A DNA stretch of 53,155 bases from Solirubrobacterales bacterium (GCA_013815355.1 JACDGG010000004.1:1-53155); one strand, 5' to 3'; shown: positions 1 to 9,037, counted from the stretch's first letter. Notes: a model not told the origin generated them from the sequence alone. Numbers and translations are program-made.

Positions 1-585
1 GCGCCGCCGCTGCGCGAGGCGCCGCCCGCGCCCGAGGGAGGCGAGCCGCTCGCGCCGGGCGCGGTGCACGCGACGCTCGCCGAGCTGTTCCCCGAGGACG
101 GCATCGTGGTGCTGGAGTCGCCGTCGAGCACACCGGCGATGCGCAACCAGCTGCGCCTCTCGCGACCGGGCTCCTACTACTTCAGCGCCGGCGGCGGTCT
201 CGGCTTCGGTCTCGCCGCCTCACTCGGCGTGCAGCTGGCAGAGCCTGAGCGCCAGGTCGTGTGCGTGCTCGGCGAGGGCTCGGCGCAGTACGCGATCACG
301 GCCTTCTGGACCGCGAGCGCCTACTCGATCCCGGTCAAGTTCCTCGTGCTGCGCAACAGCGAGTACGCGATCCTCAAGTGGTTCTCGACGCTCGAGAACG
401 TGACGGGCGCGCCGGGCCTGGACCTGCCGGCGCTCGACGTCGCGGCGACCGCCGCGAGCTACGGCGTGCCGGGCGAGACGGTGAGCTCGCGCGAGCAGCT
501 GCACAGCGCGCTCGGCGACGCCTTCGCGCAGGAGGGACCCCGTCTCGTGCAGGTCGACGTGGCCCCTGGAATGGCGCTCGTCTGA
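1..585 (+). CDS. mdlC: Thiamine-diphosphate-dependent decarboxylase, C-terminal part (benzoylformate decarboxylase-like)
   Basis: The reading frame is open from the first base, so the 5' end lies outside the window. The visible part is the C-terminal ThDP-binding domain. It has the GEGS motif followed, about 28 residues on, by a conserved Asn (LRNSEY), the pattern that binds the Mg-diphosphate of ThDP. The stretch around GEGSAQYAITAFWTA and ILKWFS is closest to benzoylformate decarboxylase, which converts benzoylformate to benzaldehyde and CO2 in the mandelate pathway. Other 2-oxoacid decarboxylases of the family cannot be excluded because the substrate-binding N-terminus is missing. The stop is one base before the next gene's GTG, so the two are probably cotranslated. 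The next product oxidises 2-hydroxyacids, which would supply a 2-oxoacid substrate. Confidence 0.8.
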   Translation, partial: APPLREAPPAPEGGEPLAPGAVHATLAELFPEDGIVVLESPSSTPAMRNQLRLSRPGSYYFSAGGGLGFGLAASLGVQLAEPERQVVCVLGEGSAQYAITAFWTASAYSIPVKFLVLRNSEYAILKWFSTLENVTGAPGLDLPALDVAATAASYGVPGETVSSREQLHSALGDAFAQEGPRLVQVDVAPGMALV

Positions 586-586
586 G

Positions 587-3520
587 GTGCCGCGCTCGCT
601 GCTTTTGAGCCCTGAGACGCGGCGCATCGGACACCCCAGGGGTGGCCCTTCGAGTGACCGCGCGCCGGACAGCCTCGCGGCGGGCACGCCCGAGCCGCTA
701 CGCGGTGAGCTGATCGCGCTGCTGGGCGAGGAGCGCGTGCTGGCGCGCGCGATCGACCTGGTCCGCTATGCCTCGGATGCGAGCCCCTACCGGCGGCTGC
801 CCGCGGTCGTGGTGATGGCGCACGACGCCAAGGACGTGGCGAAGGTGCTCGACTACGCGCGCCGCAGCGGTCATCCGGTCAACTTCCGCGGCGGCGGCAC
901 GAGCCTCAACGGCCAGGCGCAGACGGCAGGCATCATGATCGACGTGCGCCGGTGGTTCTCGGGCGTGCGGATCGAAGACGAGGGGCGCCGGGTGCGTGTC
1001 AAGGCGGGCACGCTGCTCGGTCTCGTCAACCGCCTGCTCGAGCGGCGTGGCTTTCGCCTCGGCCCGGACCCGGCGAGCAAAGACATCGCCACGCTCGGGG
1101 GCGTGATCGCGAACAACTCCGGCGGCATGCGCTGCGGCGTGGAGTGGGACTCCTACTCGACGGTCGAATCGCTCACGTTCGTGCTCGCCTCGGGCGTGCT
1201 GATCGACACAGCCGCCGCGGATGCCGAGCAGCGCTTCGCCGAGGCGGCGCCGCAGCTCGCCGCGGGGCTGCTCGAGCTGCGGACCGAGCTGCTCGCCGAC
1301 GAGGAGCTCCTCGCGCGTGTGCGGCGCAAGTATGAGATCAAGAACGTCACCGGCTACCGCCTCTGTGCCCTGCTCGATGCCGATACGCCGCTTGCGATCT
1401 TCCGCCGGCTGCTCGTCGGCTCGGAGGGAACACTCGCGTTCATCGCCGAGGCGGTGATGCGCACGCGCCCGGAGCCGGCGCGCACGACGCTCGCCTGGGC
1501 GCACTTCCCGGACATCGACAGCGCCGTGGCGGCCGTGCCGGCGCTCGTGGCAGCGGGCGCGCGTGCCACCGAGCTGATGGTCGCCCCGGCGCTGATCGCC
1601 GCCGCATGGAACATGGCCGGCACGCCGGAGCGCTGGCGCGAGCTGCCGTTCGAGTCAGCCGCGCTGATCGTCGAGATGGGGGCAGACAGCGAGCAGGAGC
1701 TCGATGCGCTCGAGGCCGCCGGGGGCGAGGTGCTCGCCCGCCACGAGCTGATCGCCCCGGCCGCCTTCAGTCGCGAGGAGCACGAGATCGAGCTCGCGTG
1801 GCGCGTGCGAGAGGGCCTGTTCGGGCTCGTCGGGCGCCTGCGGCCGCTGGGCAGCGCGCTGATCATCGAGGACGTCTGCGTGCCCCCGGCCCGCATCGCC
1901 GAATGCGCGCGCGACCTGCAGGGGCTGCTCGCCAAGCACGAGTTCCTCGTCGGCGTCGCCGGCCACGCCTCCGCGGGCAACCTGCACTTCCAGCTGACGC
2001 CCGATTTCTCAAAGCCCGAGGACATCGTTCGCTATGAGGCCTTCATGGAGGAGCTCGTGGAGCTGATCGTGGCCAAGTACGACGGCTCGCTGAAGGCCGA
2101 GCACGGCACCGGCGTGAACATGGCGCCGTTCGTGGAGCGCGAGTGGGGTGCGAAGGCCACCGCGATGATGTGGAGGATCAAGCAGCTGGCCGACCCCGAC
2201 GGCGTGCTCAACCCCGGCGTGGTGCTCAACCGCGACCCCGGCGTGCACCTGCGCCACCTGAAGACCCAGCCTGAGATCGAGGAACCGGCCTCGCACTGCG
2301 TGGAGTGCGGCTTCTGCGAGCCCGTCTGCCCGAGTCGCAACGCGACGACGACGCCGCGCCAGCGGATCGTGATCCGCCGCGAGATGGCGCGTCAGAGCGA
2401 GGGCTCACCGGTGTATGAGGCGTTGCTCGCCGACTTCGAGCACGACGCGATCCAGACGTGCGCCGCCGATGGGAGCTGTGAGAGCGTCTGTCCGGTCGCG
2501 ATCGACACGGGCAAGCTGATGAGCGAGTTTCGCCGGCGCGAGCGAAGCCCGCGCGAAGAAGCCGTGGCGCTCGCGCTCGCGAAGCGCTACTCGGCGCTCG
2601 AAGGCGCCACGCGCCTGGGACTCCGCACCGGCGCAGCAGCTGCGTCGGCGCTCGGCCAGAGCACGCTCGGGAAGGTTCCCGCGGCGCTGCGACGCCGCGT
2701 GAGCAACGACCTCATCCCAGCGCTTCCCGCGCGTATCCCACCCGCGGCTTCGGGTCGGCTCCCGCACACCCCGCGCGCGAGCGCGGCGGCGGTCTACCTA
2801 CCGGCGTGCATCAACCGGATCTTCGCCAACCCCGAGGGCCTCGCCCCGGGCCCGACGCTGCCCGAGGCGCTGATCGCCGTGTCCGAGCGAGCCGGGCTGC
2901 CGGTGTGGATTCCCCCCGACGTAAAGGGTCACTGCTGCGCGACGCCGTGGAGCTCGAAGGGCTACCGCGCCGGGCAGGAGCACATGGCCGCCAAGACGGC
3001 GGCGGCGATGTGGCGCTGGAGCGAGGGCGGATCGCTCCCGGTCGTGATCGACGCGAGCTCCTGCGCGCTCGGCCTGCTTGAGGAGATCGCACCGCGCCTG
3101 CCCGAGGGCGAGCGCGAGCGCTACGAGCGGATCGAGGTGCTGGACTCGATCACCTGGGCGCACGACCGCCTGCTCTCACGGCTTCAGATCAAGCACAAGC
3201 TCGGCAGCGCTGCGCTGCACCCCACGTGCGCGACCGCCCGCATGGGGCTGAGCGAGAAGCTCGAGGCGATCGCGTGCGAGCTGGCTGAGGAGGTCGTGAT
3301 CCCGGCCGCGAGCACCTGCTGCGGCATGGCGGGAGACCGCGGCATGCTGCATCCCGAGCTGCCCGCTTCAGCCCTGCGCGACGTCGCCGGGGAGCTGGCG
3401 GGCCAGGCGATCGACGAGCATCTCTGTAGCAACCGGACGTGTGAGATCGGTCTGCAGGAGGTCACGGGCGCCCCCTATGCCTCCTTCATGCTGGCGCTGG
3501 AGCGCGCTACTCGGCCCTGA
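587..3520 (+). CDS. FAD-binding and Fe-S-binding dehydrogenase (D-lactate / 2-hydroxyacid dehydrogenase type)
   Basis: This 977-residue GTG-start protein oxidises a D-2-hydroxyacid and passes electrons through FAD and iron-sulfur clusters to the respiratory chain. Residues about 60-290 form the PCMH-type FAD domain (FRGGGTSLNGQA, NNSGGMRCG). About 290-550 is the FAD-oxidase C-terminal domain (GHASAGNLHF, EHGTG). Next come a ferredoxin-like pair with Cys571/574/577/581 and a second cluster site starting at Cys625 in which one Cys is Asp, as is common in this family. The C-terminus carries CCG-type cysteine motifs (CCATPW, CCGMAGDRG). The length fits the Dld-type fusion. Coupling with the ThDP decarboxylase upstream suggests a mandelate- or phenyllactate-like substrate; that is inference. 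Confidence 0.88.
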   Translation: MPRSLLLSPETRRIGHPRGGPSSDRAPDSLAAGTPEPLRGELIALLGEERVLARAIDLVRYASDASPYRRLPAVVVMAHDAKDVAKVLDYARRSGHPVNFRGGGTSLNGQAQTAGIMIDVRRWFSGVRIEDEGRRVRVKAGTLLGLVNRLLERRGFRLGPDPASKDIATLGGVIANNSGGMRCGVEWDSYSTVESLTFVLASGVLIDTAAADAEQRFAEAAPQLAAGLLELRTELLADEELLARVRRKYEIKNVTGYRLCALLDADTPLAIFRRLLVGSEGTLAFIAEAVMRTRPEPARTTLAWAHFPDIDSAVAAVPALVAAGARATELMVAPALIAAAWNMAGTPERWRELPFESAALIVEMGADSEQELDALEAAGGEVLARHELIAPAAFSREEHEIELAWRVREGLFGLVGRLRPLGSALIIEDVCVPPARIAECARDLQGLLAKHEFLVGVAGHASAGNLHFQLTPDFSKPEDIVRYEAFMEELVELIVAKYDGSLKAEHGTGVNMAPFVEREWGAKATAMMWRIKQLADPDGVLNPGVVLNRDPGVHLRHLKTQPEIEEPASHCVECGFCEPVCPSRNATTTPRQRIVIRREMARQSEGSPVYEALLADFEHDAIQTCAADGSCESVCPVAIDTGKLMSEFRRRERSPREEAVALALAKRYSALEGATRLGLRTGAAAASALGQSTLGKVPAALRRRVSNDLIPALPARIPPAASGRLPHTPRASAAAVYLPACINRIFANPEGLAPGPTLPEALIAVSERAGLPVWIPPDVKGHCCATPWSSKGYRAGQEHMAAKTAAAMWRWSEGGSLPVVIDASSCALGLLEEIAPRLPEGERERYERIEVLDSITWAHDRLLSRLQIKHKLGSAALHPTCATARMGLSEKLEAIACELAEEVVIPAASTCCGMAGDRGMLHPELPASALRDVAGELAGQAIDEHLCSNRTCEIGLQEVTGAPYASFMLALERATRP

Positions 3521-3530
3521 AGCACCGCAT

Positions 3531-3558
3531 CGGCGGCGCTTTCAGCAGAGGGCCGCCG
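3531..3558. terminator. Short hairpin between convergent genes
   Basis: CGGCGGC (3531-3537) pairs with GCCGCCG (3552-3558) around a 14-nt loop. It lies 11 bases after the stop of the rightward dehydrogenase and 22 bases before the stop of the leftward methyltransferase. It has no T-run, so it is only a candidate bidirectional terminator. Confidence 0.35.
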
Positions 3559-3580
3559 TCCATGACCACGATCGCTGAGC

Positions 3581-4411
3581 TCAGCCGTCCTTGAGGGCCT
3601 GCACGGTGTAGCTATGCGCGAGGCGCCAGAAGCGCTCGCGCAGGCGATACTCGCCCAGCTCGAGCTTCTCCATCTGTCCCGGCAGCGCGTCCCATGGCAC
3701 GCTGTCGTGCTCCTCGAAGGAGGTGATGCGAAGCCCCTTGGCGAGCAGCGCGCTCAGCAGCTCGCCGATGCCGTGATTCCAGGTGTGTGTGGTGTTAGCC
3801 GTGAACTTCGCCGCCGTCTCGACGTAGGTGCCCTCTTCGGTGAACACGTCGGGCTCCTCGCGCTCGAAATAGGGGTAGCGCGCGACCAGCAGATCGTCTG
3901 GGCGTCCGTCCTCCATCGCCCACAGCATCGGATGGCCCTCGCGCATGAACAGCCGCCCACCGGGCGCGAGCAGCTCGGCGACGACGCCCGCCCAGCGATC
4001 GATGTCCGGCAGCCAGCAGATCGCACCTATGCCCGTGTAGACGAGGTCGAAGCGACGGCCTTTGAGCGCCTCCACTGCCGCATAGAGGTCTGATTCGACG
4101 AACTCGATGTCGAGACCGAGATCGCCCGCGAGCGCGCGGGCCTCGGCGATCGAGCGCGAGGAGAAGTCCAGGCCGCACATCTCCGCGCCGAGCCTGGCGA
4201 GCGAGACGGTGTCGGTGCCGATGTGGCACTGCAGGTGCACGCCGCGCAGGCCACGCAGCTCGCCGAGGCGCGGCAGGTCGAAGCGCACCACATCGCTCAG
4301 GTGGTCGGGGTCCTCACGGAAGCTCGCCACGGCGTAGTCGGGCGAGGCGGCGTGCGCCGGGGCGCGCTCGTCCCAGTTGGCGCGGTTCAGCGAGCGATAG
4401 TCCTCGGCCAC
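3581..4411 (-). CDS. Class I SAM-dependent methyltransferase
   Basis: The 276-residue protein has the Rossmann methyltransferase fold. Motif I is near residues 58-75 (LQCHIGTDTVSLARLGA), an acidic end of beta-2 follows (GLDFS), then motif II (FDLVYTGIG) and motif III (LLAPGGRLFMREGHP). It should transfer a methyl group from S-adenosylmethionine to an unknown small molecule. The GTG start at 4411 overlaps the stop of the upstream gene by one base (TAGTG), so translation is probably coupled to the secreted SIMPL-like protein. That partner does not reveal the substrate. The family call is firm; the substrate is unknown. Confidence 0.85.
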   Translation of the reverse strand: MAEDYRSLNRANWDERAPAHAASPDYAVASFREDPDHLSDVVRFDLPRLGELRGLRGVHLQCHIGTDTVSLARLGAEMCGLDFSSRSIAEARALAGDLGLDIEFVESDLYAAVEALKGRRFDLVYTGIGAICWLPDIDRWAGVVAELLAPGGRLFMREGHPMLWAMEDGRPDDLLVARYPYFEREEPDVFTEEGTYVETAAKFTANTTHTWNHGIGELLSALLAKGLRITSFEEHDSVPWDALPGQMEKLELGEYRLRERFWRLAHSYTVQALKDG

Positions 4412-4932
4412 TAGCTGATCGCGTAGACGAGCGCGACCTGAGCGGACAGCGTGCAGCTCGCAGCAGTGGCCTTCTTGGCGACGGTGCGCCGGCGCTTGGT
4501 ACGCCTGGTCTTGGCCCTGCGAACAGTCGGCGCCGCCGACGCCGCGGGAGCCACTACGCCGACCGGCTGAGGACCTGAGCCGAAGTCGGGCTGCCCGCCT
4601 TCATATTCGGCGTATTCGCCTTCGCTGGAGCAGTTGATGTAGCCGCCGCCCTCGATCACGCTCTGTGCGCCGCCGAGCATCGTAGCGGTCTTTTCGGCGA
4701 GGAAGGCGGCCTTGCCCTGACCGTCGAGCACCGCGGCGGCCATCGCCTGTCGGTAGACCGCGGTGGCCGCTTCGGCGCTGTCGTGCTGGGGAATGGGCAC
4801 GTTCGCAATCCCTTGCACGCTGATCGTGCGCGTGGGCGGGACGGTCGTGGTTTCGGCGATCGCGACCCCCAGCATGTTCGCCGCGAACAGACCGGCGGTG
4901 ACAGTCACGGTGCCTGCGATCACGCTCTTCAT
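4411..4932 (-). CDS. Secreted SIMPL-like (DUF541-type) protein
   Basis: The ATG at 4932 is chosen because GGGGAGG lies four bases upstream and the product then begins with a good signal peptide (MKSVIAGTVTVTAGLFAANM, ending near AIA at about residue 26). An upstream in-frame ATG at 4959 would put nine residues before the signal. The mature part has the periodic pattern of SIMPL domains: a V/I-x-G-x-A-x-V start, then A-rich helices (YRQAMAAAVLDGQGKAAFLAE), then a short VIEGG strand. The C-terminal quarter is Pro/Ala-rich, then strongly basic (RRAKTRRTKRRRTVAKK). At 173 residues it is shorter than most SIMPL proteins. The function is unknown; it is probably an envelope protein. Confidence 0.6.
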   Translation of the reverse strand: MKSVIAGTVTVTAGLFAANMLGVAIAETTTVPPTRTISVQGIANVPIPQHDSAEAATAVYRQAMAAAVLDGQGKAAFLAEKTATMLGGAQSVIEGGGYINCSSEGEYAEYEGGQPDFGSGPQPVGVVAPAASAAPTVRRAKTRRTKRRRTVAKKATAASCTLSAQVALVYAIS

Positions 4933-4996
4933 CGGACCTCCCCAAGGCGGCTTTGACACGAATGTGTGCTGGGTGTGAGTCTACCGGTGCCTGCGC

Positions 4997-5731
4997 TTAG
5001 GCCACGACGGAGTCCTCGAAGATCCTCGTCACGACGCTCGCCGCCACGGGCTCGACGAGCGCCGCACGCACCGACCGCTCGTCGGGCCAGCCGGCAGCGA
5101 GCATGCGTTCGCCCGCCTGCGTCGCGGGATAGGCACTGCAGCGCAGCTCGGGGACCCCGTCGGCGATCCACAGCCAGCGTGCGGCGCCGTCGCCCTCGTA
5201 GGGCAGCCCGACGCTTCCGGCGTTGAGGAAGCGCACGGAGCCGACGCGGCGGTCGTCGTGCTGGTGGGTGTGTCCGCCCACGACGAGCTCGGTCTGCACA
5301 CCCGCCAGCGCCTGTGACCAGCGCTCGGCGGAGGAGAGGCGCGTCAGCATCTCATCGTCGCGGCGGGGGCTTGCGTGGCAGAAGAGGACGCCATCGAAGA
5401 AGAGCGTCAGCGGAAGCTTGCCCAGATCCCGCGCGCGCTGGGCGCCGATCTCCGCCGCGGTGATCTGCGCGGTGCGAGCCGCGAGATCCCCATCCGCCGC
5501 TGGCGGCGGGCATGCACTCGCTTCTGCGACCTCGCGCTCACCGTTGCCGCGCAGCCAGTGCACCGGCAGCTCGAGCCCCTCAAGGCGCTCGAGCGTGGCG
5601 AGCGCGAACGGCCCGGGCACGGCGTCGCCGCCGATCACGAGGAGATCCGCGCCCGCGGCGAGCGGATCATCGAGCACGGCCTCGAGCGCGTCGATGTTCC
5701 CGTGAATGTCATACAGCGCGAGAACGTTCAC
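4997..5731 (-). CDS. Calcineurin-like metallophosphoesterase
   Basis: The 244-residue GTG-start protein shows the dinuclear-metal phosphoesterase motifs in order: DIHGN (residues 8-12), GGD (about 34), GNGE (about 62, in place of the usual GNHE), CHASP (about 120) and GHTH (about 155). Length and motif order fit the YfcE/MJ0936-type single-domain group, which hydrolyses phosphodiesters or phosphomonoesters. It is separated by about 65 bases from the leftward gene below it and is likely its own unit. The His-to-Gly change in GNHE is seen in related sub-families and does not by itself imply loss of activity. The natural substrate cannot be read from sequence. Confidence 0.83.
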   Translation of the reverse strand: MNVLALYDIHGNIDALEAVLDDPLAAGADLLVIGGDAVPGPFALATLERLEGLELPVHWLRGNGEREVAEASACPPPAADGDLAARTAQITAAEIGAQRARDLGKLPLTLFFDGVLFCHASPRRDDEMLTRLSSAERWSQALAGVQTELVVGGHTHQHDDRRVGSVRFLNAGSVGLPYEGDGAARWLWIADGVPELRCSAYPATQAGERMLAAGWPDERSVRAALVEPVAASVVTRIFEDSVVA

Positions 5732-5811
5732 GGCGAGGATGCTAGATCAGCTCCGCAGCGAGACAACCAGCGCCTTTGGCCGGCGCGGCGCACGAATCGC
5801 TCGCGCCGCGA

Positions 5812-6273
5812 TCAGCCGTTCAGCTGGTCGGGCTCGTGCTCGACAGCCGTCGAGTCGACATCGGCCGCGGGGGCGCCGCGAGCACCTCCTCCGAAGCGCT
5901 CGGCAGTCGCGGCGAAGCGCATCACGGTGGGTGCGTAGCGATGAGAGACCCAGCGACGAGCCAGCGATCGGGTCGGGCGAAGGATCAGCAGAGTGCCGAG
6001 CAGGTCTGTGACGAAGCCGGGAAAGGCGAGCAGAACAGACCCGAGGAAGCCCAGCGCGCCATCGATCGCCCCGCCCGCGGTTGCCCGGCGCTCGGCGACG
6101 GCCCGCGAGACCCGCTCAACGGCGAGGCGGCGCTGGATGCCCAGCAGACGGGTGCCGAGCGCGGAGGTCCCGAGCAGCAGGAGCAGAGCCCAGGGCCAAT
6201 CGATCGCGCGAGCGACCTCGACGAACGCGAACACCTCGAGCGCAGCGACCCCAAGCAGAGCAAGAACGAGCAT
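5812..6273 (-). CDS. fxsA: FxsA family membrane protein
   Basis: This 153-residue inner-membrane protein has two hydrophobic N-terminal segments (LVLALLGVAALEVFAFVEVA and WPWALLLLLGTSALGTRLL). A third comes after the conserved loop (GALGFLGSVLLAFPGFVTDL), followed by the LLGTLLILRP signature. This is the layout of FxsA, known in E. coli for relieving phage T7 exclusion by the F plasmid when overproduced; its native role is unclear. The C-terminus is a soluble Ala/Gly-rich tail. It starts 38 bases after the stop of the NhaA fusion gene on the same strand and may be cotranscribed with it. Confidence 0.85.
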   Translation of the reverse strand: MLVLALLGVAALEVFAFVEVARAIDWPWALLLLLGTSALGTRLLGIQRRLAVERVSRAVAERRATAGGAIDGALGFLGSVLLAFPGFVTDLLGTLLILRPTRSLARRWVSHRYAPTVMRFAATAERFGGGARGAPAADVDSTAVEHEPDQLNG

Positions 6274-6311
6274 CGAGACAGATCCTACGCCCCGTTGGTG
6301 GTGGCGCCAGC

Positions 6312-8294
6312 TCAGGCGGTGGGCGTCTCGGCCTCGCCCGTCTCAGCGCCGGGTTCCCCCCGAACCTCGGCCGAGGGATCCGGGGAAGCTCGGCTCGCGG
6401 TGAGCCGCGCCCGCCCGCGCGCCGAGTGCACGGTGCTGGTCAGGGTCTCGATGTCGTAGGCGCCATAGTGGCGGCGCCCGTTGACGAAGAAGCTCGGTGT
6501 GCCCGAGACGCCGCTTTCATCGGCGCTGGTCACGTCACGGCTGATACGCGGCTCGTATTGGCGCCCACGCAACTCTTCGACCAGCCGGTCGGCGTCGAGC
6601 CCGAGCCGGCGCGCGTAGGCCGATATGTCCTTCACACGGAGCTCGCCCTGATGATCGAGCAGAATGTCGTGCATCTCCCAGAAGGCGCCCTGTGCGGCGG
6701 CGGCCTCGGAGGCCTCGGCCGCGATCTGCGCGTTCGGGTGCACATCGTTGAGAGGCAGATGACGCCAGACGTAGCGAACCTCCTCGTCGGAGGATGCGAG
6801 GAGCTCGCGAATCGCCCCCTCGGCCCGTCCGCAGTAGGGACACTCGAAGTCGCCGTACTCCAGCAGCGTGACCACGGCGTCATCTGGACCACGAATGTGG
6901 TCGCGGTGGGGATCGATGTCGTCGGAGAGGTCGAGGATGTCCTCGGCGGTGCCCGCGAGCTGGCGAGCACGGACGCCGCTCGGCATGCGTCTGACGACCC
7001 AGAGCACGAGCCAGGCCACGATTGGAGAGAGGATCACCGAGGCGAGCGCGCCGAGCTTCGCCTCATCGAGGCGCTGGCCGGAGAAGCTGAGGCTCGCGAT
7101 CAGCAGCGAGACGGTGAAGCCGACTCCGGCGAAGGCTCCCCCTGCGGTCAGCAGCGGCATGCTCAGCGGCGAGCGTGGGCCGTGCAGAGCCGGGCGCGAG
7201 GCAAGCCAGGAGGCACCCACGATCCCCAGCGGCTTGCCGAGCAGGTAGCCGATGAGGATCCCGAGGGTGATCGGCGAGGTGAGTGCGTCGCCGATCAGCG
7301 CACCGCTGAAGTGGACGCCGCCGTTGGCGAGCGCAAACAGGGGAACGACCACATAGGAGGTCCACGGGTGCAGGCTGTACTGCAGGCGTTCATTCGGCGA
7401 GATCGCTGACATCACACCCTGTTGAGCCGAGCGCGCGAGCTCGGGCGTGGGCTGCTCGCGAAATGAGCGGGTCAGCGCCGTGGCCGTCTCCAGGTCGTCG
7501 CGTGAGGGCGTGTAGGCGCTCGTCGCGAGGCCCACGACGAGCCCCGAGATGACAGGATCGATCCCCGACTTGAACATCGCGACCCACAGGGCGATGGCGA
7601 CGAGGACGCTCACCGGCCGGGCGCGGTCGGGCGCGTAGCGAAGCGCCAGCAGCACGAAGAGCAGCGCCACCGCGATCGCCGTCGCGAGCAGCGCCACGTG
7701 GTGGGTGTAGAGGAAGGTGATCACGAGCAGCGCAAAGAGGTCATCGACCACCGCCACCGTCAGCAGGAAGACGCGCAGGCGCGTGGCTGCCCGGGGCGTG
7801 AGCAGCGCGATCGCACCGAGGGCGAAGGCCGTGTCGGTCGACATCGCGGCTCCCCATCCGCCGGCGCCCGGTCCCCCAGCGTTGAAGGCGAGGTAGATCG
7901 CGATCGGGATCGCCATCCCACCCAGAGCGGAGACAGCTGGGATCAGCAGACGGCGGCGCTCGCGGAGCTCACCGAGGTCGAACTCGCGCTTGGCCTCAAG
8001 CCCGACGACGAGGAAGAAGAAGGTCATCAGACCCTCGTTGACCCAGTGGCGCAGGTCAGTCGCGATACCTCCACCGCCGAGCCTGATCGAGAGCGTCGTC
8101 CTCCACAGCGACTCATAGCTGTGCGGCCAGGGCGAGTTCGCCCAGAGCAGAGCCACGATCGTTGCCGCGAGCAGCACCGCTCCGCTGCCCGTCTCGGTGC
8201 CCATGAAGTCCCGCACCGGAGCCGCAAGGTTGCGCGCCCAGGCCGTTGCACCGGTGTGTCCCTCGCCCGCCCGCTCATCCGCTCGAGCGCTCAT
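6312..8294 (-). CDS. nhaA: Na+/H+ antiporter NhaA fused to a DsbA-like thioredoxin domain
   Basis: The start at 8294 is preferred over longer in-frame options because GGGGAGG precedes it and the earlier residues are Arg-rich and unlike NhaA. Residues about 1-420 form NhaA, with WVNEGLMTFFFLVVGLE, the paired aspartates in TVAVVDDLFALLV that carry ions, and PLFALANGGV. Residues about 460-625 form a DsbA-like domain with a CPYC redox motif near residue 484 and the cis-Pro element GTPSFFVNG. The protein exchanges Na+ for H+ across the membrane. The thioredoxin part should face one side of the membrane as an oxidoreductase. Fusions of this kind are known in actinobacteria; the thioredoxin part's job is unknown. 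Confidence 0.88.
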   Translation of the reverse strand: MSARADERAGEGHTGATAWARNLAAPVRDFMGTETGSGAVLLAATIVALLWANSPWPHSYESLWRTTLSIRLGGGGIATDLRHWVNEGLMTFFFLVVGLEAKREFDLGELRERRRLLIPAVSALGGMAIPIAIYLAFNAGGPGAGGWGAAMSTDTAFALGAIALLTPRAATRLRVFLLTVAVVDDLFALLVITFLYTHHVALLATAIAVALLFVLLALRYAPDRARPVSVLVAIALWVAMFKSGIDPVISGLVVGLATSAYTPSRDDLETATALTRSFREQPTPELARSAQQGVMSAISPNERLQYSLHPWTSYVVVPLFALANGGVHFSGALIGDALTSPITLGILIGYLLGKPLGIVGASWLASRPALHGPRSPLSMPLLTAGGAFAGVGFTVSLLIASLSFSGQRLDEAKLGALASVILSPIVAWLVLWVVRRMPSGVRARQLAGTAEDILDLSDDIDPHRDHIRGPDDAVVTLLEYGDFECPYCGRAEGAIRELLASSDEEVRYVWRHLPLNDVHPNAQIAAEASEAAAAQGAFWEMHDILLDHQGELRVKDISAYARRLGLDADRLVEELRGRQYEPRISRDVTSADESGVSGTPSFFVNGRRHYGAYDIETLTSTVHSARGRARLTASRASPDPSAEVRGEPGAETGEAETPTA

Positions 8295-8559
8295 GGATCC
8301 GCGGCCTCCCCTTCGCGCTGAGATCGACCGAGCCACGGTCGCGCAGCTCTCATCGAGGAGAGGCCGTCTACCCGAGCCGTGGCAGCCGCAAGCACCACGC
8401 CATCCTAGGCCGCGTGAGGCACGGCGAGGGCGTTCGCGCATCGCAGATCCCGTGCTCCATTCTCGGCGGATTCCAAGGCTTCTCAGCCCGTCCTCTCACC
8501 TGAGGAAGGCACGGTAGCTGGCGAACCCGGGAAGAACCCGGCCGATAGGAAGGCTGACA

Positions 8560-8985
8560 ATGATCAACCCCATCAAGAAAGCGGTGGTGACGATTGCGGC
8601 GCTTGCCGCACTCGCGCTCGGCGGCTCAGCGCTCGCGGGCGCTGCAACATCCTCGAGCTCGTCCACCGCCGCGACCTCGAGTACAGCAGGTGCGCCGTCC
8701 AGTGGTCAGGCTCCGCCGGCCTTTGCGGGTCCTGCGCACGGAACGGCCGCACACGAGGACGCTGAGAAAGCGGTGACGGGCAGCGCGGTCACCAAGGCCC
8801 AGGCCGCGGCGGTCAAGAGCGTAGGCAGCGGCACCGCGGGCGATGTCACAGTCGACATGACGGGCACGGGCTTCGAGACGACCGTCACGAAGTCCGATGG
8901 AAGCAAAGTCGAGGTCCACCTCGACAGCGTCTACAACGTCATTCAGGGCCCGGGCGGGCACGGTGGACCGTCTCCCGCGGGTTAG
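8560..8985 (+). CDS. Secreted PepSY-like protein
   Basis: The protein is 141 residues, with AGGAAGG seven bases before the ATG. A signal peptide (VTIAALAALALGGSALAGA) is followed by a Ser/Thr/Ala-rich linker to about residue 55. A compact domain at about 60-130 follows (EKAVTGSAVTKAQAAAVKSV, then VTKSDGSKVEVHLDS), matching the PepSY-like fold common in small actinobacterial exported proteins. It probably sits in the cell envelope. PepSY domains are thought to modulate proteases, but no partner is visible. A strong hairpin follows the stop. The gene is divergent from nhaA with about 265 bases between them. Confidence 0.65.
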   Translation: MINPIKKAVVTIAALAALALGGSALAGAATSSSSSTAATSSTAGAPSSGQAPPAFAGPAHGTAAHEDAEKAVTGSAVTKAQAAAVKSVGSGTAGDVTVDMTGTGFETTVTKSDGSKVEVHLDSVYNVIQGPGGHGGPSPAG

Positions 8986-9001
8986 CAAACCAGGTGTGAG
9001 C

Positions 9002-9037
9002 GTGGCGAGGATCGGCGATGCCGGCGCTCCTCGCCAC
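9002..9037 (+). terminator. Hairpin terminator after the PepSY-like gene
   Basis: GTGGCGAGGA (9002-9011) is perfectly complementary to TCCTCGCCAC (9028-9037) with a 16-nt loop. It starts 17 bases after the upstream stop, between convergent genes. There is no T-run, as is common for high-GC actinobacterial terminators. Confidence 0.6.

Noticed and set aside
6081-7409. Long plus-strand open frame antisense to fxsA and nhaA
   Set aside because: The minus-strand proteins are clear family members; this frame has no recognisable domain.
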